A DNA stretch of 64,000 nucleotides from Candidatus Bathyarchaeota archaeon (GCA_018396675.1 JAGTQX010000012.1:58859-122858), one strand, 5' to 3'. Positions 15,353 to 27,077 are shown, counted from the first letter of the stretch. Numbers and translations: made by a program. Notes: a model not told the origin generated them from the sequence alone.

Positions 15353-16561
15353 TCAGCAAATTGATATCTTTCCTTTGGCGAGATCCATGCAGAAGTTGTT
15401 TATGTTTTCCAGTTCATAGTCTAAAACTGCTGCTACCTTGTTTTTCACTTTGTCTAGCGAACTGTTTTCCTTCATAACCACTTGAGCCGCGGCTATCGCC
15501 GGCTGGTCTATTGGGCGTCCGATTTCGCTTAAAAGCCAAATGTAAACTTCTTCAAGCTCGGGCACTTCTGCGTGAATGTGCTGCGCGACTTTGAAGGTTA
15601 AGATGTTATAGATTTTTCCAACGTGGCTCACTGGATTTTTGCCTGCTGCTGCTTCCGAGCAGAACGGCCTATTCAACGATATTAAGCCGTTGACGCGGTT
15701 TCCTCTGCCGACTTGTCCGGAGTCGCCGCTGTCTGCGCTTGTGCCTAAAACTGTTAGGTATAAGCCTTCTATACCTCTGCCGCGTACATCCAAGGTGTTT
15801 AATTGAATATTTATGTTTTCAAAATCCGTGTTTGCTCTGACGAACTTGTCTATTTCTTCTAAAATCTTTGCTTTCTTGTCGAAATAGTCCTCTTCGCTGT
15901 TTATGTAGCGGTCTACAAAAGCCATTGCTACAGTTAGGTTCAAGTTGCTGTTGTTTCTGGAACCCATAACCTTTATGTCTTCGCCTGATTCTGGAAAACG
16001 TTGCTTGAACTCTTTGGAGTTTAGGAATTGCTCTGTTTTTAAAACAATTTTTTCTGTTTTAGTCATCGGCGCGTAACCCACGGCTGCCGAAGTATCGTTG
16101 GCGCCTAACACGTTTCCCTTCCGTTTGAAAATGTCCACGAGACCGGCTGAACCGGGCTTCAATTCAACTTGGTATTTCACATGTTTTTCCGGGTCAACGA
16201 AGCGCATGTTCTTTTTGAACCATTCTTTTGCGACGTTTACAGCGATTTGGTCTACATCTATTTTTATGCCGTTAAATTCCGTTGTTGCTCTATCGCCGAA
16301 AACAAGAAGCATCGGTTGCTTAACAGAGCCACCGCCAAATTTGAATTCGGATTCACCGGCGACCAGCAGGGACTTGTCAACGTTATGATGTAGTATCGTG
16401 CCTGTTTTTTCTATGTATTCTCTGCTTAGGCGAAGTGAGATTTGCTCCATTATTGAGTCGCAAATGTAATCTGGATGCCCTAGGCCTTTTCTTTCCACGA
16501 TTTCTATTCTTTGCGCTTCTAGTGGTGTCTGTTTTAACCTTTCAACTATTATGTTTCGCAT
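15353..16561 (-). CDS. mat: S-adenosylmethionine synthetase, archaeal type
   Basis: 402 residues, normal length for the archaeal AdoMet synthetase family, which is divergent from bacterial MetK. It makes S-adenosylmethionine from methionine and ATP. Signature parts visible are ERKGLGHPDYICDSI near the start, GGGSVKQPM (about 77), MGSRNNSNLNLTVAMAFVDR (about 200) and SADSGDSGQVGRGNRVNGLI (about 275). The window also holds a MetE-like methionine synthase, so the methionine-AdoMet route is represented. Confidence 0.96.
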   Translation of the reverse strand: MRNIIVERLKQTPLEAQRIEIVERKGLGHPDYICDSIMEQISLRLSREYIEKTGTILHHNVDKSLLVAGESEFKFGGGSVKQPMLLVFGDRATTEFNGIKIDVDQIAVNVAKEWFKKNMRFVDPEKHVKYQVELKPGSAGLVDIFKRKGNVLGANDTSAAVGYAPMTKTEKIVLKTEQFLNSKEFKQRFPESGEDIKVMGSRNNSNLNLTVAMAFVDRYINSEEDYFDKKAKILEEIDKFVRANTDFENINIQLNTLDVRGRGIEGLYLTVLGTSADSGDSGQVGRGNRVNGLISLNRPFCSEAAAGKNPVSHVGKIYNILTFKVAQHIHAEVPELEEVYIWLLSEIGRPIDQPAIAAAQVVMKENSSLDKVKNKVAAVLDYELENINNFCMDLAKGKISIC

Positions 16562-16656
16562 TTTGTGCCCTCGATTTCTCCCATGTGAAGTTTCAGTTGT
16601 ATGTGGGAAATTAAATATATACTTTGCTGTATCAATTTTATATTTGAAAATAACTG

Positions 16657-17199
16657 GTGGTTATATTGACGATAACGGGCGCGACAATAAAAAGGTTAAG
16701 AATCGAAGCGAAACTAACCCAGAAAAAATTAGCAGAGCTTGTCGGTGTCTCGCAAGCACACATAGCAAAAATAGAACAGGGAAAAGTTGACCCTAGGCTT
16801 TCAACGGTTAACAAGATTCTGCAAGTTCTAACGGAAAGCAAAGAAAAGAAATGCAAGGATATAATGACTAGAGGTGTTATTTTTGCGAAGCCAGAAGATA
16901 ACATTCTTAAAATAAGCGAGATAATGGTGCGCCACGCTATATCGCAAATGCCAGTAATAAACGGACGAAAGGTTGTGGGCACCATAACCGAGGAAAACAT
17001 AATACAACGGTTAGGTTCAAACATCGCTGAAGAAAAAGTTGAAAGAATCATGGATCCACCGTTGCCTATAGTTTCAGAGGATGCAAATTTGAGCACGGTG
17101 CGTCCGTTGCTTGAAAGGCGTCAAGGTGTCTTGGTTGTTAGAGGTAAAAAAATTGTTGGAATAATAACGCGTTCAGACATTTTAAAAACAATAGGGTGA
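16657..17199 (+). CDS. HTH-CBS regulator
   Basis: 180 residues: an XRE-type helix-turn-helix (LTQKKLAELVGVSQAHIAKI, about 20-40) and two CBS domains (about 65-178), which in other proteins bind adenosyl ligands such as AMP, ATP or AdoMet. It is divergent from the AdoMet synthetase gene, so control of that gene by an adenosyl ligand is an attractive guess. The ORF opens with GTG at 16657; TTG at 16666 lies about 26 bp from the TATA-like TTTTATATT and would suit a leaderless mRNA. Confidence 0.85.
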   Translation: MVILTITGATIKRLRIEAKLTQKKLAELVGVSQAHIAKIEQGKVDPRLSTVNKILQVLTESKEKKCKDIMTRGVIFAKPEDNILKISEIMVRHAISQMPVINGRKVVGTITEENIIQRLGSNIAEEKVERIMDPPLPIVSEDANLSTVRPLLERRQGVLVVRGKKIVGIITRSDILKTIG

Positions 17200-17206
17200 A
17201 AGGCGT

Positions 17207-18379
17207 ATGTCCTTTAAAGAGTTTAACCAGCATGCGAATAAAGTGATTGCGTTAATTGAGAAAGAAGCGCCAAGTGAAGCTATAATAGTTCATCATGATG
17301 ATGCTGATGGATTGTGCTCTGCTGCGGTAATGCTGAAAGCCCTAGAACGTGAAGGAATAAACGCCAAAACATTCTGCCTAGAAAAGGTCTACATGGAAGT
17401 AATCGCGGATCTGCATTCAAAGGAATCACAGACAATTTTTTATGTTGACATCGGCTCGTCGCATGCAGACGCCATATCTGAATTTAATAAGGGACGAAAC
17501 CTAACGGTGATACTTGACCATCACGATCCGAAACCGCCAAAAGACCCGAAAGTTTTAGATTTGAATCTTGAAAATTTTGGTTTTAAAGGTGAAACAGACT
17601 TTTCTGGAGCGACATGCTGTTATCTTTTTGCGAAGGCATTAAACGAAGAGAACATTGATTTGAGTTATCTGGCTCTGGTTGGCAGTTCAGAGATTCCAGA
17701 AGGCTTCAAATCAATAAACGCCATGGTTGTTGAAGAAGCAATAAAAGCTGGCGTAGTTCATAAGAAAGGTAAAACTTTCGAGATTCCAAAACTGGGAGTT
17801 AAAGTTGACTCCTTATTTTCTAGTCTTCAAATTTTAGGCGCTGTAGGCTATTATGAGGGCGGTCCAGATTTGGGAATCAAAGCTTGTTTAGAAGGAATTG
17901 ACGCGGCAGTGGACGAGAAAATAGCCGTTCTTGAAGAGAGGCGAAAGGAAGCTAATCGACGACTTCTCGGGAGGCTTTACCGTGAGAGGCTTAAAGAGAC
18001 CGCGCATATTCAATGGTTTGACGCTGAAGACATGTACGCTGGAATGGGAACAAAAGTCATTGGACAATTCTGCTCATTCCTTTCATATCAAACTCGCCTA
18101 ATAAAGCCCGACAAATACCTTTTAGGCTTTGTTAACGTTCCGCAAGAAATCCCAAAGTGGGGAAAACTAAAAGAAACCTACGTGAAAGCTTCGGTCAGAG
18201 TTCCCAGACCAATGCAGAAAATGATTGATAATGGAAAGCTTCCTGGCGCAGTGAACCTTTTGGATAAAGCAACTAAAGAATTTGGAATAGCTGATGGGCA
18301 TCAATATGCTGCAAACGCTGTGCTGCATGCAAACAAGAAAATGGAACTTTTGAATAGAGCTGAAAAACTGCTGCAATAG
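17207..18379 (+). CDS. DHH-family phosphoesterase, RecJ-like
   Basis: 390 residues. The DHH motifs are present: HHDDADGLCSA (about residue 29), FYVDIGSSH (about 83), LDHHDP (about 103) and SSEIPEGF in the region of motif IV, with a C-terminal DHHA1-like domain (about 290-390). Archaeal relatives include RecJ-like nucleases, some associated with the replisome. It begins 7 bp after the HTH-CBS gene with GAAAGG before the ATG, so the pair is probably an operon. Nuclease versus small-molecule phosphoesterase activity cannot be settled. Confidence 0.88.
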   Translation: MSFKEFNQHANKVIALIEKEAPSEAIIVHHDDADGLCSAAVMLKALEREGINAKTFCLEKVYMEVIADLHSKESQTIFYVDIGSSHADAISEFNKGRNLTVILDHHDPKPPKDPKVLDLNLENFGFKGETDFSGATCCYLFAKALNEENIDLSYLALVGSSEIPEGFKSINAMVVEEAIKAGVVHKKGKTFEIPKLGVKVDSLFSSLQILGAVGYYEGGPDLGIKACLEGIDAAVDEKIAVLEERRKEANRRLLGRLYRERLKETAHIQWFDAEDMYAGMGTKVIGQFCSFLSYQTRLIKPDKYLLGFVNVPQEIPKWGKLKETYVKASVRVPRPMQKMIDNGKLPGAVNLLDKATKEFGIADGHQYAANAVLHANKKMELLNRAEKLLQ

Positions 18380-18384
18380 ACTAT

Positions 18385-19764
18385 TCAAAATCCCGCTTTT
18401 AGAGGATTGCGCGGCTTCATCACTTCTCTAAGGAAAACTGTGGCATAGGAACCCCGCTGAAGCGTGAAACTGACTGTCAACATATTTTTCGACTCGTTCA
18501 TTTCATCTTTCGATATTTCTTTTACAGAAAAGTTTCTTAATGGTGTTAAAGCGGTGCGCATTTCCCCTTTTAGGCTTAACTCTGGCATCCCCACTATTTT
18601 GAAATCCTTTAATGTAACGTTTTCTTCTTCAAATATTTGTTTTTCAATTTCCCCTTGAACGCCTTCCGAAAAGTGCTGTCTAAATCCAGCAAGTGGAACG
18701 GCTAGAAACATTCTTCCAGATTTTATTGCATCGTTGATTTCAGATAATGATTCCTGACTTGCAGTCTTGTATGCTTGAGTGTTCGGTAGCCCTGAAATTT
18801 CGGCACGTACAACATAGTCTCCAACTTCTGCTCTATCCAGTGAAAGCCCGTAGAGTATCCTTCTGCTTAGTATTCTGTTAAATAGAAAGGATTGGTATGC
18901 TTGCGGGAAAAGTATGCACAGTTTCTTTGGCAGTTGTTTGAAGGCTCCGATGAAATCGTCTGGGTTACTTGCTAGATGCTTAAGCATTAGATGTTCATAA
19001 CGTAGCTTTTTTGGAAAAATTTTCAAGGCTTTTTTGAAATCTTGAGTGCGCCATAGTTCTTCGCGTGCTTTTCTGGACTCTGGATGTTCATGCGGACTTG
19101 GCTTTGCTAAAAAAAGCATTGCAGCTTTACGGAAGTTTCTTTTAACGATTGCTTCTCCGACGAGGTGAGTTATTGGACGTGTAGTGCCGAAACGCTGATG
19201 CCCAAAAAAGTTTGGAACACCACCATGGGCGTCAATTTCTTCGACAATTTCAGTTAATCTTTGCCTTATGACTGTTTTTGGGTGGGTTATTTTGCGTACA
19301 TTAACTCTAAAAGAGTTTCCAAGCAGGTAATACGCCGAAAGTTTGTTTCTGAAATATCTTACTGGACGAATTTCTACATCTTTCAATTTGATTTTTTTGA
19401 CGTCCTCTGGTTTGGCACCTTCAATTGTTATGTGTTGTGCAGTTAAGGCGTTTGCATCCTTTATGCCTGCGATATGAATCTGCTGAAGGCTTATGCCTAA
19501 CTGCCATGCAACAGTTCTTACGGCTTGAAAAGTGTCCCAGTTCCGCTTAACCATAACACATAACAAGTAACGATGCACAGGAGAAGGTGCTTCGACAGCT
19601 TGCATTTCTTTTGTGGGCGGAGTGATTTCTGCTTTTGAACCGTCTACAAGCGTTTCTTCAACAATGAAATCTTCTGGACATTGCCTTATTGCTCCGCTAA
19701 TTCCGGGTGAATGCGTGGCATAAACCTCAATGCCAATTAGTTTCTCAAGTCTAGAAACCCGCAA
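18385..19764 (-). CDS. truD: tRNA pseudouridine synthase TruD
   Basis: 459 residues, consistent with archaeal and eukaryotic (Pus7-type) TruD, which are longer than the bacterial enzyme. It isomerises uridine in tRNA (position 13). The catalytic Asp lies in GIKDANALTAQ (about residue 103); GVPNFFGHQRFG (about 190) and the inserted TRUD domain are visible. It overlaps no gene, sits convergent to the DHH gene and starts just 24 bp downstream of pth2 in the same direction. Confidence 0.96.
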   Translation of the reverse strand: MRVSRLEKLIGIEVYATHSPGISGAIRQCPEDFIVEETLVDGSKAEITPPTKEMQAVEAPSPVHRYLLCVMVKRNWDTFQAVRTVAWQLGISLQQIHIAGIKDANALTAQHITIEGAKPEDVKKIKLKDVEIRPVRYFRNKLSAYYLLGNSFRVNVRKITHPKTVIRQRLTEIVEEIDAHGGVPNFFGHQRFGTTRPITHLVGEAIVKRNFRKAAMLFLAKPSPHEHPESRKAREELWRTQDFKKALKIFPKKLRYEHLMLKHLASNPDDFIGAFKQLPKKLCILFPQAYQSFLFNRILSRRILYGLSLDRAEVGDYVVRAEISGLPNTQAYKTASQESLSEINDAIKSGRMFLAVPLAGFRQHFSEGVQGEIEKQIFEEENVTLKDFKIVGMPELSLKGEMRTALTPLRNFSVKEISKDEMNESKNMLTVSFTLQRGSYATVFLREVMKPRNPLKAGF

Positions 19765-19788
19765 CCCTTAAGCCTCAACACTCTTTTT

Positions 19789-20151
19789 TTATAAAAGCGG
19801 CAATTTTCCAGTTAACTTGTCAATTTTTTCCGCTGGTGCTGGTCCTATTCCTAGGCATGTTGTTGTTCCAGGAGGAATTTCAGTTAATCCTCGGTCGATT
19901 ATTAATGCGCATGGTAAAGCCAACTCTTTTGCCTGTTTTTCCAGCGCCAATAGTTCTTTTTCGTTTTTAACCTTTACAACTACCTTGCATTGGCCTTCTT
20001 TAACCCACTCGTTAAGCCAATCTTTATTGCGCTTACGGGCTTCTTCGGCTGCGGATACTGCAGCATGCCCAGCCTGCGCTGCAATTTTTCCTTTACTCAT
20101 TTTTAAATCGGAACGGAAGGCAATCACTTGTTTGTAACGGAATTCGCTCAC
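19789..20151 (-). CDS. pth2: Peptidyl-tRNA hydrolase, Pth2 type
   Basis: 120 residues, full length. It releases peptides from prematurely dropped peptidyl-tRNA. Motifs of the archaeal/eukaryotic Pth2 family: QVIAFRSDLKMSKGKIAAQ (about 8-27), QAGHAAV, and DRGLTEIPPGTTTCLGIGP (about 88-106). Pairing with truD, another tRNA gene, suggests an operon. Confidence 0.97.
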   Translation of the reverse strand: MSEFRYKQVIAFRSDLKMSKGKIAAQAGHAAVSAAEEARKRNKDWLNEWVKEGQCKVVVKVKNEKELLALEKQAKELALPCALIIDRGLTEIPPGTTTCLGIGPAPAEKIDKLTGKLPLL

Positions 20152-20192
20152 AACTTCTCCATCCGGTCTTAAACAGTTTATTTTTCAAATTG

Positions 20193-21419
20193 TTAGATTT
20201 TAACTTGTTGCTTAAGATACGCAATTAACAGGTAGGCGAGTGACGCTATAGTCTTTGGGCTTTGCAGTGCATTAAGAAGCGTTTTTCCTTGGAAATCTAT
20301 CTCCTCAAGATTTTTAATGGCGTTTTCAACATGAAGTTTGCGGCAGAGGCGTACAAATTCGTCGAGCTTCTCATCGGACATTTTATCCAAAACTCTTCTA
20401 ATCTTAAGCATGATTTTCATATCGAAACCTAAAAGCTTCGTGAAACGTTGTTGGTAGGTGCTTAAAAACTGTGCTGAAGTGTTGTTGTTTTTTATGGCTT
20501 TTGAAACAACATCAGCTGCGATTGTGGCGCAGTTCAAACCGAATATTACTCCGCCGCCTGTTGTTGGCTTAACTTGTGATGCTGCGTCTCCGACGGTTAT
20601 GAAACCATTTGAATATGTCTCCGGAATTGGTCCGCCTAAAGATATTGTGTGGTAGATTTCTCTGAGAATTTTTGCTTCTTGCAGTTTTCGTGAAGCAATC
20701 GGATGTTTTTGCATGAACTTTTGTAGAAGCATTTTCGGGTTTCCAGTTTTTGTACCTAAACCCACTTTTGCTTGTCCTTGACCTTTTGGAATGATCCAAG
20801 CGTAAAATCCAGGCGCGTATTTCCTTCCTAGAAACACCTCAACCGTGTCATTCTCAATGTCTTTGACGTTTTCAACTTCGGCGTTTACGCCATAGACGAA
20901 TTTGCCTTTGGCTGGTGGCGCTAATCCTGCTTGTCTCAAAATTTTTGATGCTGTGCCTTCAGCGTCTAGAACTGCTTTGCCTAGAAACTTGGTTTTATGG
21001 TTCCTTTTTGCTACTACGCCTTTCACGTAGCCATTATCTGTTATAAGCATTTCAGCACGAGTGCCTAAACAGTAATGTGCGCCGGCTTTTTCAGCTAACT
21101 GCGCGATATGCTTGTCGAACAGGGAACGGTTGACAGTGCATGTCACTGGCGCAGTGAATCTTAACGGGAGTTCAATGCCGCTTGGCGAGTAAATCTTTGC
21201 TCCGGAAAAAACGTTTTCAACAATTTTTCCCGGTAGGGGGTAAAATCCTAAATTTTTTAGGCTGTTGATGCTTAAGTGTCCCGCGCAGTGGCATGGAACG
21301 CCAATTTCATTATGTTCCTCCAGAACCGTCACGTTGACGCTTTTTTTTACCAGGTTCCATGCACTGTAGGAACCGCATGGTCCGCCTCCAATGATTATGA
21401 CGTCTGAAAAATTTTCCAT
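20193..21419 (-). CDS. Geranylgeranyl reductase family FAD enzyme
   Basis: 408 residues. N-terminal Rossmann FAD motif IIIGGGPCGSYSAWN (about 9-23), CHCAGHLS (about 44-51) which matches the active-site loop of geranylgeranyl reductases, and the second FAD motif GDAASQVKPTTGGGV (about 278-292). The family saturates isoprenoid chains of archaeal membrane lipids (digeranylgeranylglycerophospholipid) or of quinones. Lipid saturation is the likely role; the substrate cannot be read from sequence. Confidence 0.9.
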   Translation of the reverse strand: MENFSDVIIIGGGPCGSYSAWNLVKKSVNVTVLEEHNEIGVPCHCAGHLSINSLKNLGFYPLPGKIVENVFSGAKIYSPSGIELPLRFTAPVTCTVNRSLFDKHIAQLAEKAGAHYCLGTRAEMLITDNGYVKGVVAKRNHKTKFLGKAVLDAEGTASKILRQAGLAPPAKGKFVYGVNAEVENVKDIENDTVEVFLGRKYAPGFYAWIIPKGQGQAKVGLGTKTGNPKMLLQKFMQKHPIASRKLQEAKILREIYHTISLGGPIPETYSNGFITVGDAASQVKPTTGGGVIFGLNCATIAADVVSKAIKNNNTSAQFLSTYQQRFTKLLGFDMKIMLKIRRVLDKMSDEKLDEFVRLCRKLHVENAIKNLEEIDFQGKTLLNALQSPKTIASLAYLLIAYLKQQVKI

Positions 21420-21459
21420 TTATTAGCACGTTGAAAAGCTTTTTCGCCTATCAGCGTTT

Positions 21460-21687
21460 CTATGTTATAAGTTCAACTCTTTTTTTGCCGCGAACAAGTG
21501 ATGTTGTACGTATTTTTCCGGCAATTTCCAATCGCAGAAGCATTTCGTTAAAATCTTTGAATCCCAAGTCTTTGTATTCTTCGCTTAAAAGTTCAAAAAG
21601 CTCTGTGTCTGTCATTGCGCCTTTCTTTTTCAGTGTCTCCAATATCAAATAGTGGGCGGGATGAGTTTTCCAAAGTTTGACTGGCAT
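21460..21687 (-). CDS. Small winged-helix protein
   Basis: 75 residues. KTHPAHYLILETLKKKGAMT, then TELFELLSEEYKD and a basic C-terminal wing (IRTTSLVRGKKRVELIT) give a compact winged helix as found in small conserved archaeal proteins. Its start is 11 bp downstream of the cdc48 stop in the same direction. Role unknown. Confidence 0.7.
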   Translation of the reverse strand: MPVKLWKTHPAHYLILETLKKKGAMTDTELFELLSEEYKDLGFKDFNEMLLRLEIAGKIRTTSLVRGKKRVELIT

Positions 21688-21697
21688 GGTTCTTCTC

Positions 21698-23869
<2,172 letters not shown>

Positions 23870-23937
23870 CTAAAACCCTTCCATAAACTGGCTGTCATGT
23901 TTCGAAACACATTTAATTACTATATAAAGGTTTAAGC

Positions 23938-24213
23938 TTATCTGCTTGTTCTCCTAACCATTAACGTTTGAACTTGGCTTATTTCGCTTATCTGCTCAAA
24001 TCTTTTCTCCAACTCGTCAAGCACGCCAGTCTTGTCCTCTGGAATTTTTATTGCGCATATCAACGCGTTTAAACCGAACGCTATAGGCTCTTCACCGTAT
24101 CCATATACCGTGGCGAATTCCGGCAAAGATGCCTCAATTTTCTTTTTCAATTCGTCAAATTTGACGGTTATGTCTGTCGGAAATATTTTATATGAAATTA
24201 TGACACTTCCCAT
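23938..24213 (-). CDS. ef1b: Elongation factor 1-beta
   Basis: 91 residues, typical archaeal aEF-1beta: a ferredoxin-like fold that promotes GDP/GTP exchange on aEF-1alpha. Matches the family in the N-terminal YKIFPTD, the conserved EEPIAFGLNALICAI (about 42-56) and the C-terminal QVQTLMVRRTSR. It follows the zinc-ribbon gene by 21 bp, an association common in archaea. Confidence 0.95.
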   Translation of the reverse strand: MGSVIISYKIFPTDITVKFDELKKKIEASLPEFATVYGYGEEPIAFGLNALICAIKIPEDKTGVLDELEKRFEQISEISQVQTLMVRRTSR

Positions 24214-24234
24214 CGACTTCCCTCCAAATTAATT

Positions 24235-24423
24235 CTATGGTCCAACAAAACCGCATTTTGGACACTTATACGGTCTTCCAAACTTTCGACACTTCGTACA
24301 TCGCCTTATAATGATCTCCCCACAGTTTGGACACTGGAACTTTGTGGCTTCTGCTCCAGGCGGAACCGGTTTGCCACAACTCGTGCATGTAGCCAAAGTT
24401 ATTGTGGACGCTTTTTCAGTCAT
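24235..24423 (-). CDS. Archaeal zinc-ribbon protein (HVO_2753-like)
   Basis: 62 residues with four CxxC pairs (CTSCGK, CPNCGE, CTKCRK, CPKCGF), forming two small zinc ribbons. This family is widespread in archaea and is usually encoded immediately upstream of aEF-1beta, as here. Members are annotated as predicted RNA-binding proteins. Ends in the characteristic [10 protein letters not shown]. Confidence 0.9.
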   Translation of the reverse strand: MTEKASTITLATCTSCGKPVPPGAEATKFQCPNCGEIIIRRCTKCRKFGRPYKCPKCGFVGP

Positions 24424-24585
24424 TATTATTCCTCGGCAAGGTAATGGTTTTAATTGCTAAGCTTCCTTATATCTTCTATGGTTTTTTTATTCAAGCTTTT
24501 AGCATATCGGCTATAACGCAAAAAACGTTATGTGCAAAGCTTTTTATTGTCTAGACTTGTGCTTTTACACTGGGCGCGTAAAAGT

Positions 24586-25620
24586 TTGGGCGTTAATCTT
24601 CGAGATTTGGTTCCAAAAATCACCGTTAAGCTTGAAGATTTGAATGGAAAATCTATTGCGATAGATGCCTACAACGCGCTTTACCAGTTTCTGGCGATAA
24701 TTCGCCAGCCGGACGGCACTCCTTTGAAGGACAGTAGCGGTCGAATAACAAGCCACCTAAGCGGACTGCTTTACAGAACAAGCAACCTTGTAGAGTTGGG
24801 AATAAAACCCATCTATGTTTTTGATGGTGTTCCACCAACCCTTAAAGAAGTTGAGATTAAAAGGCGTGTGAAAGCAAAGGAGGAAGCCTTAATAAAATAT
24901 GAGCAAGCATTGAAAGAAGGCAAAATCGAAGAGGCTCGAATGTACGCGCAGGCAACTTCTCGGCTTAAAGACTACATGGCTGATGATAGCAAACACCTTT
25001 TGGACTTGATGGGTGTTCCGTGGATTCAGGCTCCAAGCGAAGGCGAGGCTCAAGCAGCCCACATTGTTAAACGTGGAGACGCAGACTATTGTGCAAGCCA
25101 AGATTACGACAGCCTCCTTTTCGGCGCGCCAAAACTTGTGCGAAACGTTACAATTTCTGGAAGGCGAAAGCTTCCCGGAAAAAACGTTTACATTGAAGTA
25201 GAGCCTGAAATCGTTGAGCTTGAACAAATCTTAAAAGAATGCGGAATAACCTACGAGCAGCTAGTCGATGTGGGTATCCTTGTTGGAACGGATTTTAACC
25301 CTGAAGGCGTGAAGGGCTTGGGACCTAAAACCGCTTTAAAGCTGATTAAAGAACATGGAAGCCTAGAAAATGCTTTACCTTACCTTAAAGACGCCGAGTT
25401 TCCAGTTGATCCTAAAAAAATTAGGGAGATTTTTCTTAATCCAAAAGTTACGGACAATTACCGAATAGAGTGGAAAGAACCCGATGTGGAAGGCGTCATA
25501 AATTTCATTTGCCGTGAAAGAGATTTCTCCGAAGACCGCGTTAGAAAAGCGCTGGAAAAAATGCAGAAGGGCACCCTTAAACTTAAAGGGAAAACGACAT
25601 TAGAAAAGTGGTTCGGATAG
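24586..25620 (+). CDS. fen: Flap endonuclease 1
   Basis: Structure-specific nuclease removing 5' flaps in Okazaki fragment maturation and repair. The track ORF starts at 24532, but family members begin MGVNLRDLVP, which fits a TTG at 24586 and gives 344 residues, the usual length. Visible: IAIDAYNALYQF (N region), VFDGVPP, the catalytic acidic clusters EGEAQAA and SQDYDSLLFG, GTDFN with the helix-hairpin-helix GVKGLGPKTALKLI, and the C-terminal PCNA-binding peptide TLEKWFG. Confidence 0.96.
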   Translation: MGVNLRDLVPKITVKLEDLNGKSIAIDAYNALYQFLAIIRQPDGTPLKDSSGRITSHLSGLLYRTSNLVELGIKPIYVFDGVPPTLKEVEIKRRVKAKEEALIKYEQALKEGKIEEARMYAQATSRLKDYMADDSKHLLDLMGVPWIQAPSEGEAQAAHIVKRGDADYCASQDYDSLLFGAPKLVRNVTISGRRKLPGKNVYIEVEPEIVELEQILKECGITYEQLVDVGILVGTDFNPEGVKGLGPKTALKLIKEHGSLENALPYLKDAEFPVDPKKIREIFLNPKVTDNYRIEWKEPDVEGVINFICRERDFSEDRVRKALEKMQKGTLKLKGKTTLEKWFG

Positions 25621-25685
25621 CCTTAACCCTTATTAGACTATTCCAGTTAAACCGTAGATTCAGAGACGCAAGGGAGAAGGATCAA

Positions 25686-27074
25686 ATGAGTGAAAAAACG
25701 CCAAGCCTACCTGAGCCTTTCAGAATAAAAATGGTTGAACGGATAAAACTTCATCCGCGCGAAACTAGGGAGAAACTCATCCGAGAAGCCGGCTATAATG
25801 TTTTCATGCTTAAGTCTGAAGATGTCTTCATAGACCTTCTAACAGACAGTGGAACCTCAGCTATGAGCGATGAACAGTGGGCTGGAATGATAAAGACTAG
25901 GCAAGCGTACGCTGGAAGCGAAAGCTACTACTCATTGGAAAAGGCGGTGAAGGACATTTTCGGCTTCAAATACCTTATTCCAGTGCATCAAGGGAGAGCC
26001 GCCGAAAACATACTCTTTTCCACATTGGTTTCTCCGGGTTGTTATGTTCCAAACAACATGCACTTTGACACAACCGAGGCTAATGTACTCCTTAGAGGCG
26101 GAGTTCCAGTCAACCTGGTTGTCGAAGACGCTTATGACACACGGAAAATCTCGCCTTTTAAAGGCAACATGGATGTTGAAAAGCTTGAAAGCTTCATAAA
26201 AGAGAAAACTCCCGCAAAGATTCCATTAATAATGGTTACAATAACAAATAACAGTGCCGGCGGTCAACCAGTCTCCATGCAGAACATAAGAGAAGCCAGC
26301 GCAATTGCCAGAAAATACGGAATCCCATTTTTTATAGACGCTTGCCGATTTGCCGAAAACTGTTTTTTCATTAAAATGCGAGAGGAAGGCTATCAGAATA
26401 AGAGCATAAAGGAGATTGCGCGAGAAATTTTTTCGTACGCAGACGGCTGCACTTTCAGCGGTAAGAAGGAGGCGCTTACAAACATTGGCGGAATATTGTG
26501 CACAAACATTGAGGAGCTTTACGAGAAACTAAGAAACTTGGCAATAACAATTGAAGGCTTCATAACATATGGTGGATTGGCATGCCGAGAGCTTGAAGCA
26601 ATGGCTGTAGGCTTGTATGAGGCAATAGATGAAGAATATCAAGCATATAGGCATCGTCAAATAGAATTTTTAGCAAAGTTGTTGCGGGATGGCGGCGTGC
26701 CGATAGTTGAACCTCCTGGCGGGCATGCTGTTTATGTTGACGCGAAAAGGTTCCTGCCTCATATACCGCCGGAACAGTTTCCAGGACAAGCGTTGGTTGT
26801 TCAGCTTTACATCGAGGCGGGAGTCAGAGCCGTGGAATTGGGCAGTTCATGTTTCGGAAAGTTTGACGAGTCAACTGGGAGATTTATCCCCGCCCGCATG
26901 GAACTTGTGCGGCTTTCGATTCCAAGGAGAATGTATACTGACAATCATTTGAGGTACGTTGCTGAAAATATTGTAAGATTGTATGAGAAGAGGGAGCATA
27001 TAAAAGGTTTAAAGCGTGTTTATGCGCCTAAACTGTTGGGACATTTCACGGCGAAATTCGAACCGTTAAGTTGA
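25686..27074 (+). CDS. tnaA: Tryptophanase (tryptophan indole-lyase)
   Basis: 462 residues from an ATG with AAGGA 5 bp upstream; the track start at 25608 would overlap FEN-1. PLP-dependent beta-eliminating lyase giving indole, pyruvate and ammonia. The PLP lysine is in SGKKEALTNIGG (about 260). TSNSAGGQPVS-like TNNSAGGQPVS, DACRFAEN and the C-terminal HFTAKF match. Tyrosine phenol-lyase differs at two known positions: here Asp in HFDTT and Leu in RAVELGS follow the tryptophanase pattern rather than the TPL Thr and Arg. Rare in archaea and probably acquired from bacteria. No tnaC-like leader or transporter is adjacent. Confidence 0.88.
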   Translation: MSEKTPSLPEPFRIKMVERIKLHPRETREKLIREAGYNVFMLKSEDVFIDLLTDSGTSAMSDEQWAGMIKTRQAYAGSESYYSLEKAVKDIFGFKYLIPVHQGRAAENILFSTLVSPGCYVPNNMHFDTTEANVLLRGGVPVNLVVEDAYDTRKISPFKGNMDVEKLESFIKEKTPAKIPLIMVTITNNSAGGQPVSMQNIREASAIARKYGIPFFIDACRFAENCFFIKMREEGYQNKSIKEIAREIFSYADGCTFSGKKEALTNIGGILCTNIEELYEKLRNLAITIEGFITYGGLACRELEAMAVGLYEAIDEEYQAYRHRQIEFLAKLLRDGGVPIVEPPGGHAVYVDAKRFLPHIPPEQFPGQALVVQLYIEAGVRAVELGSSCFGKFDESTGRFIPARMELVRLSIPRRMYTDNHLRYVAENIVRLYEKREHIKGLKRVYAPKLLGHFTAKFEPLS

Positions 27075-27077
27075 AAA

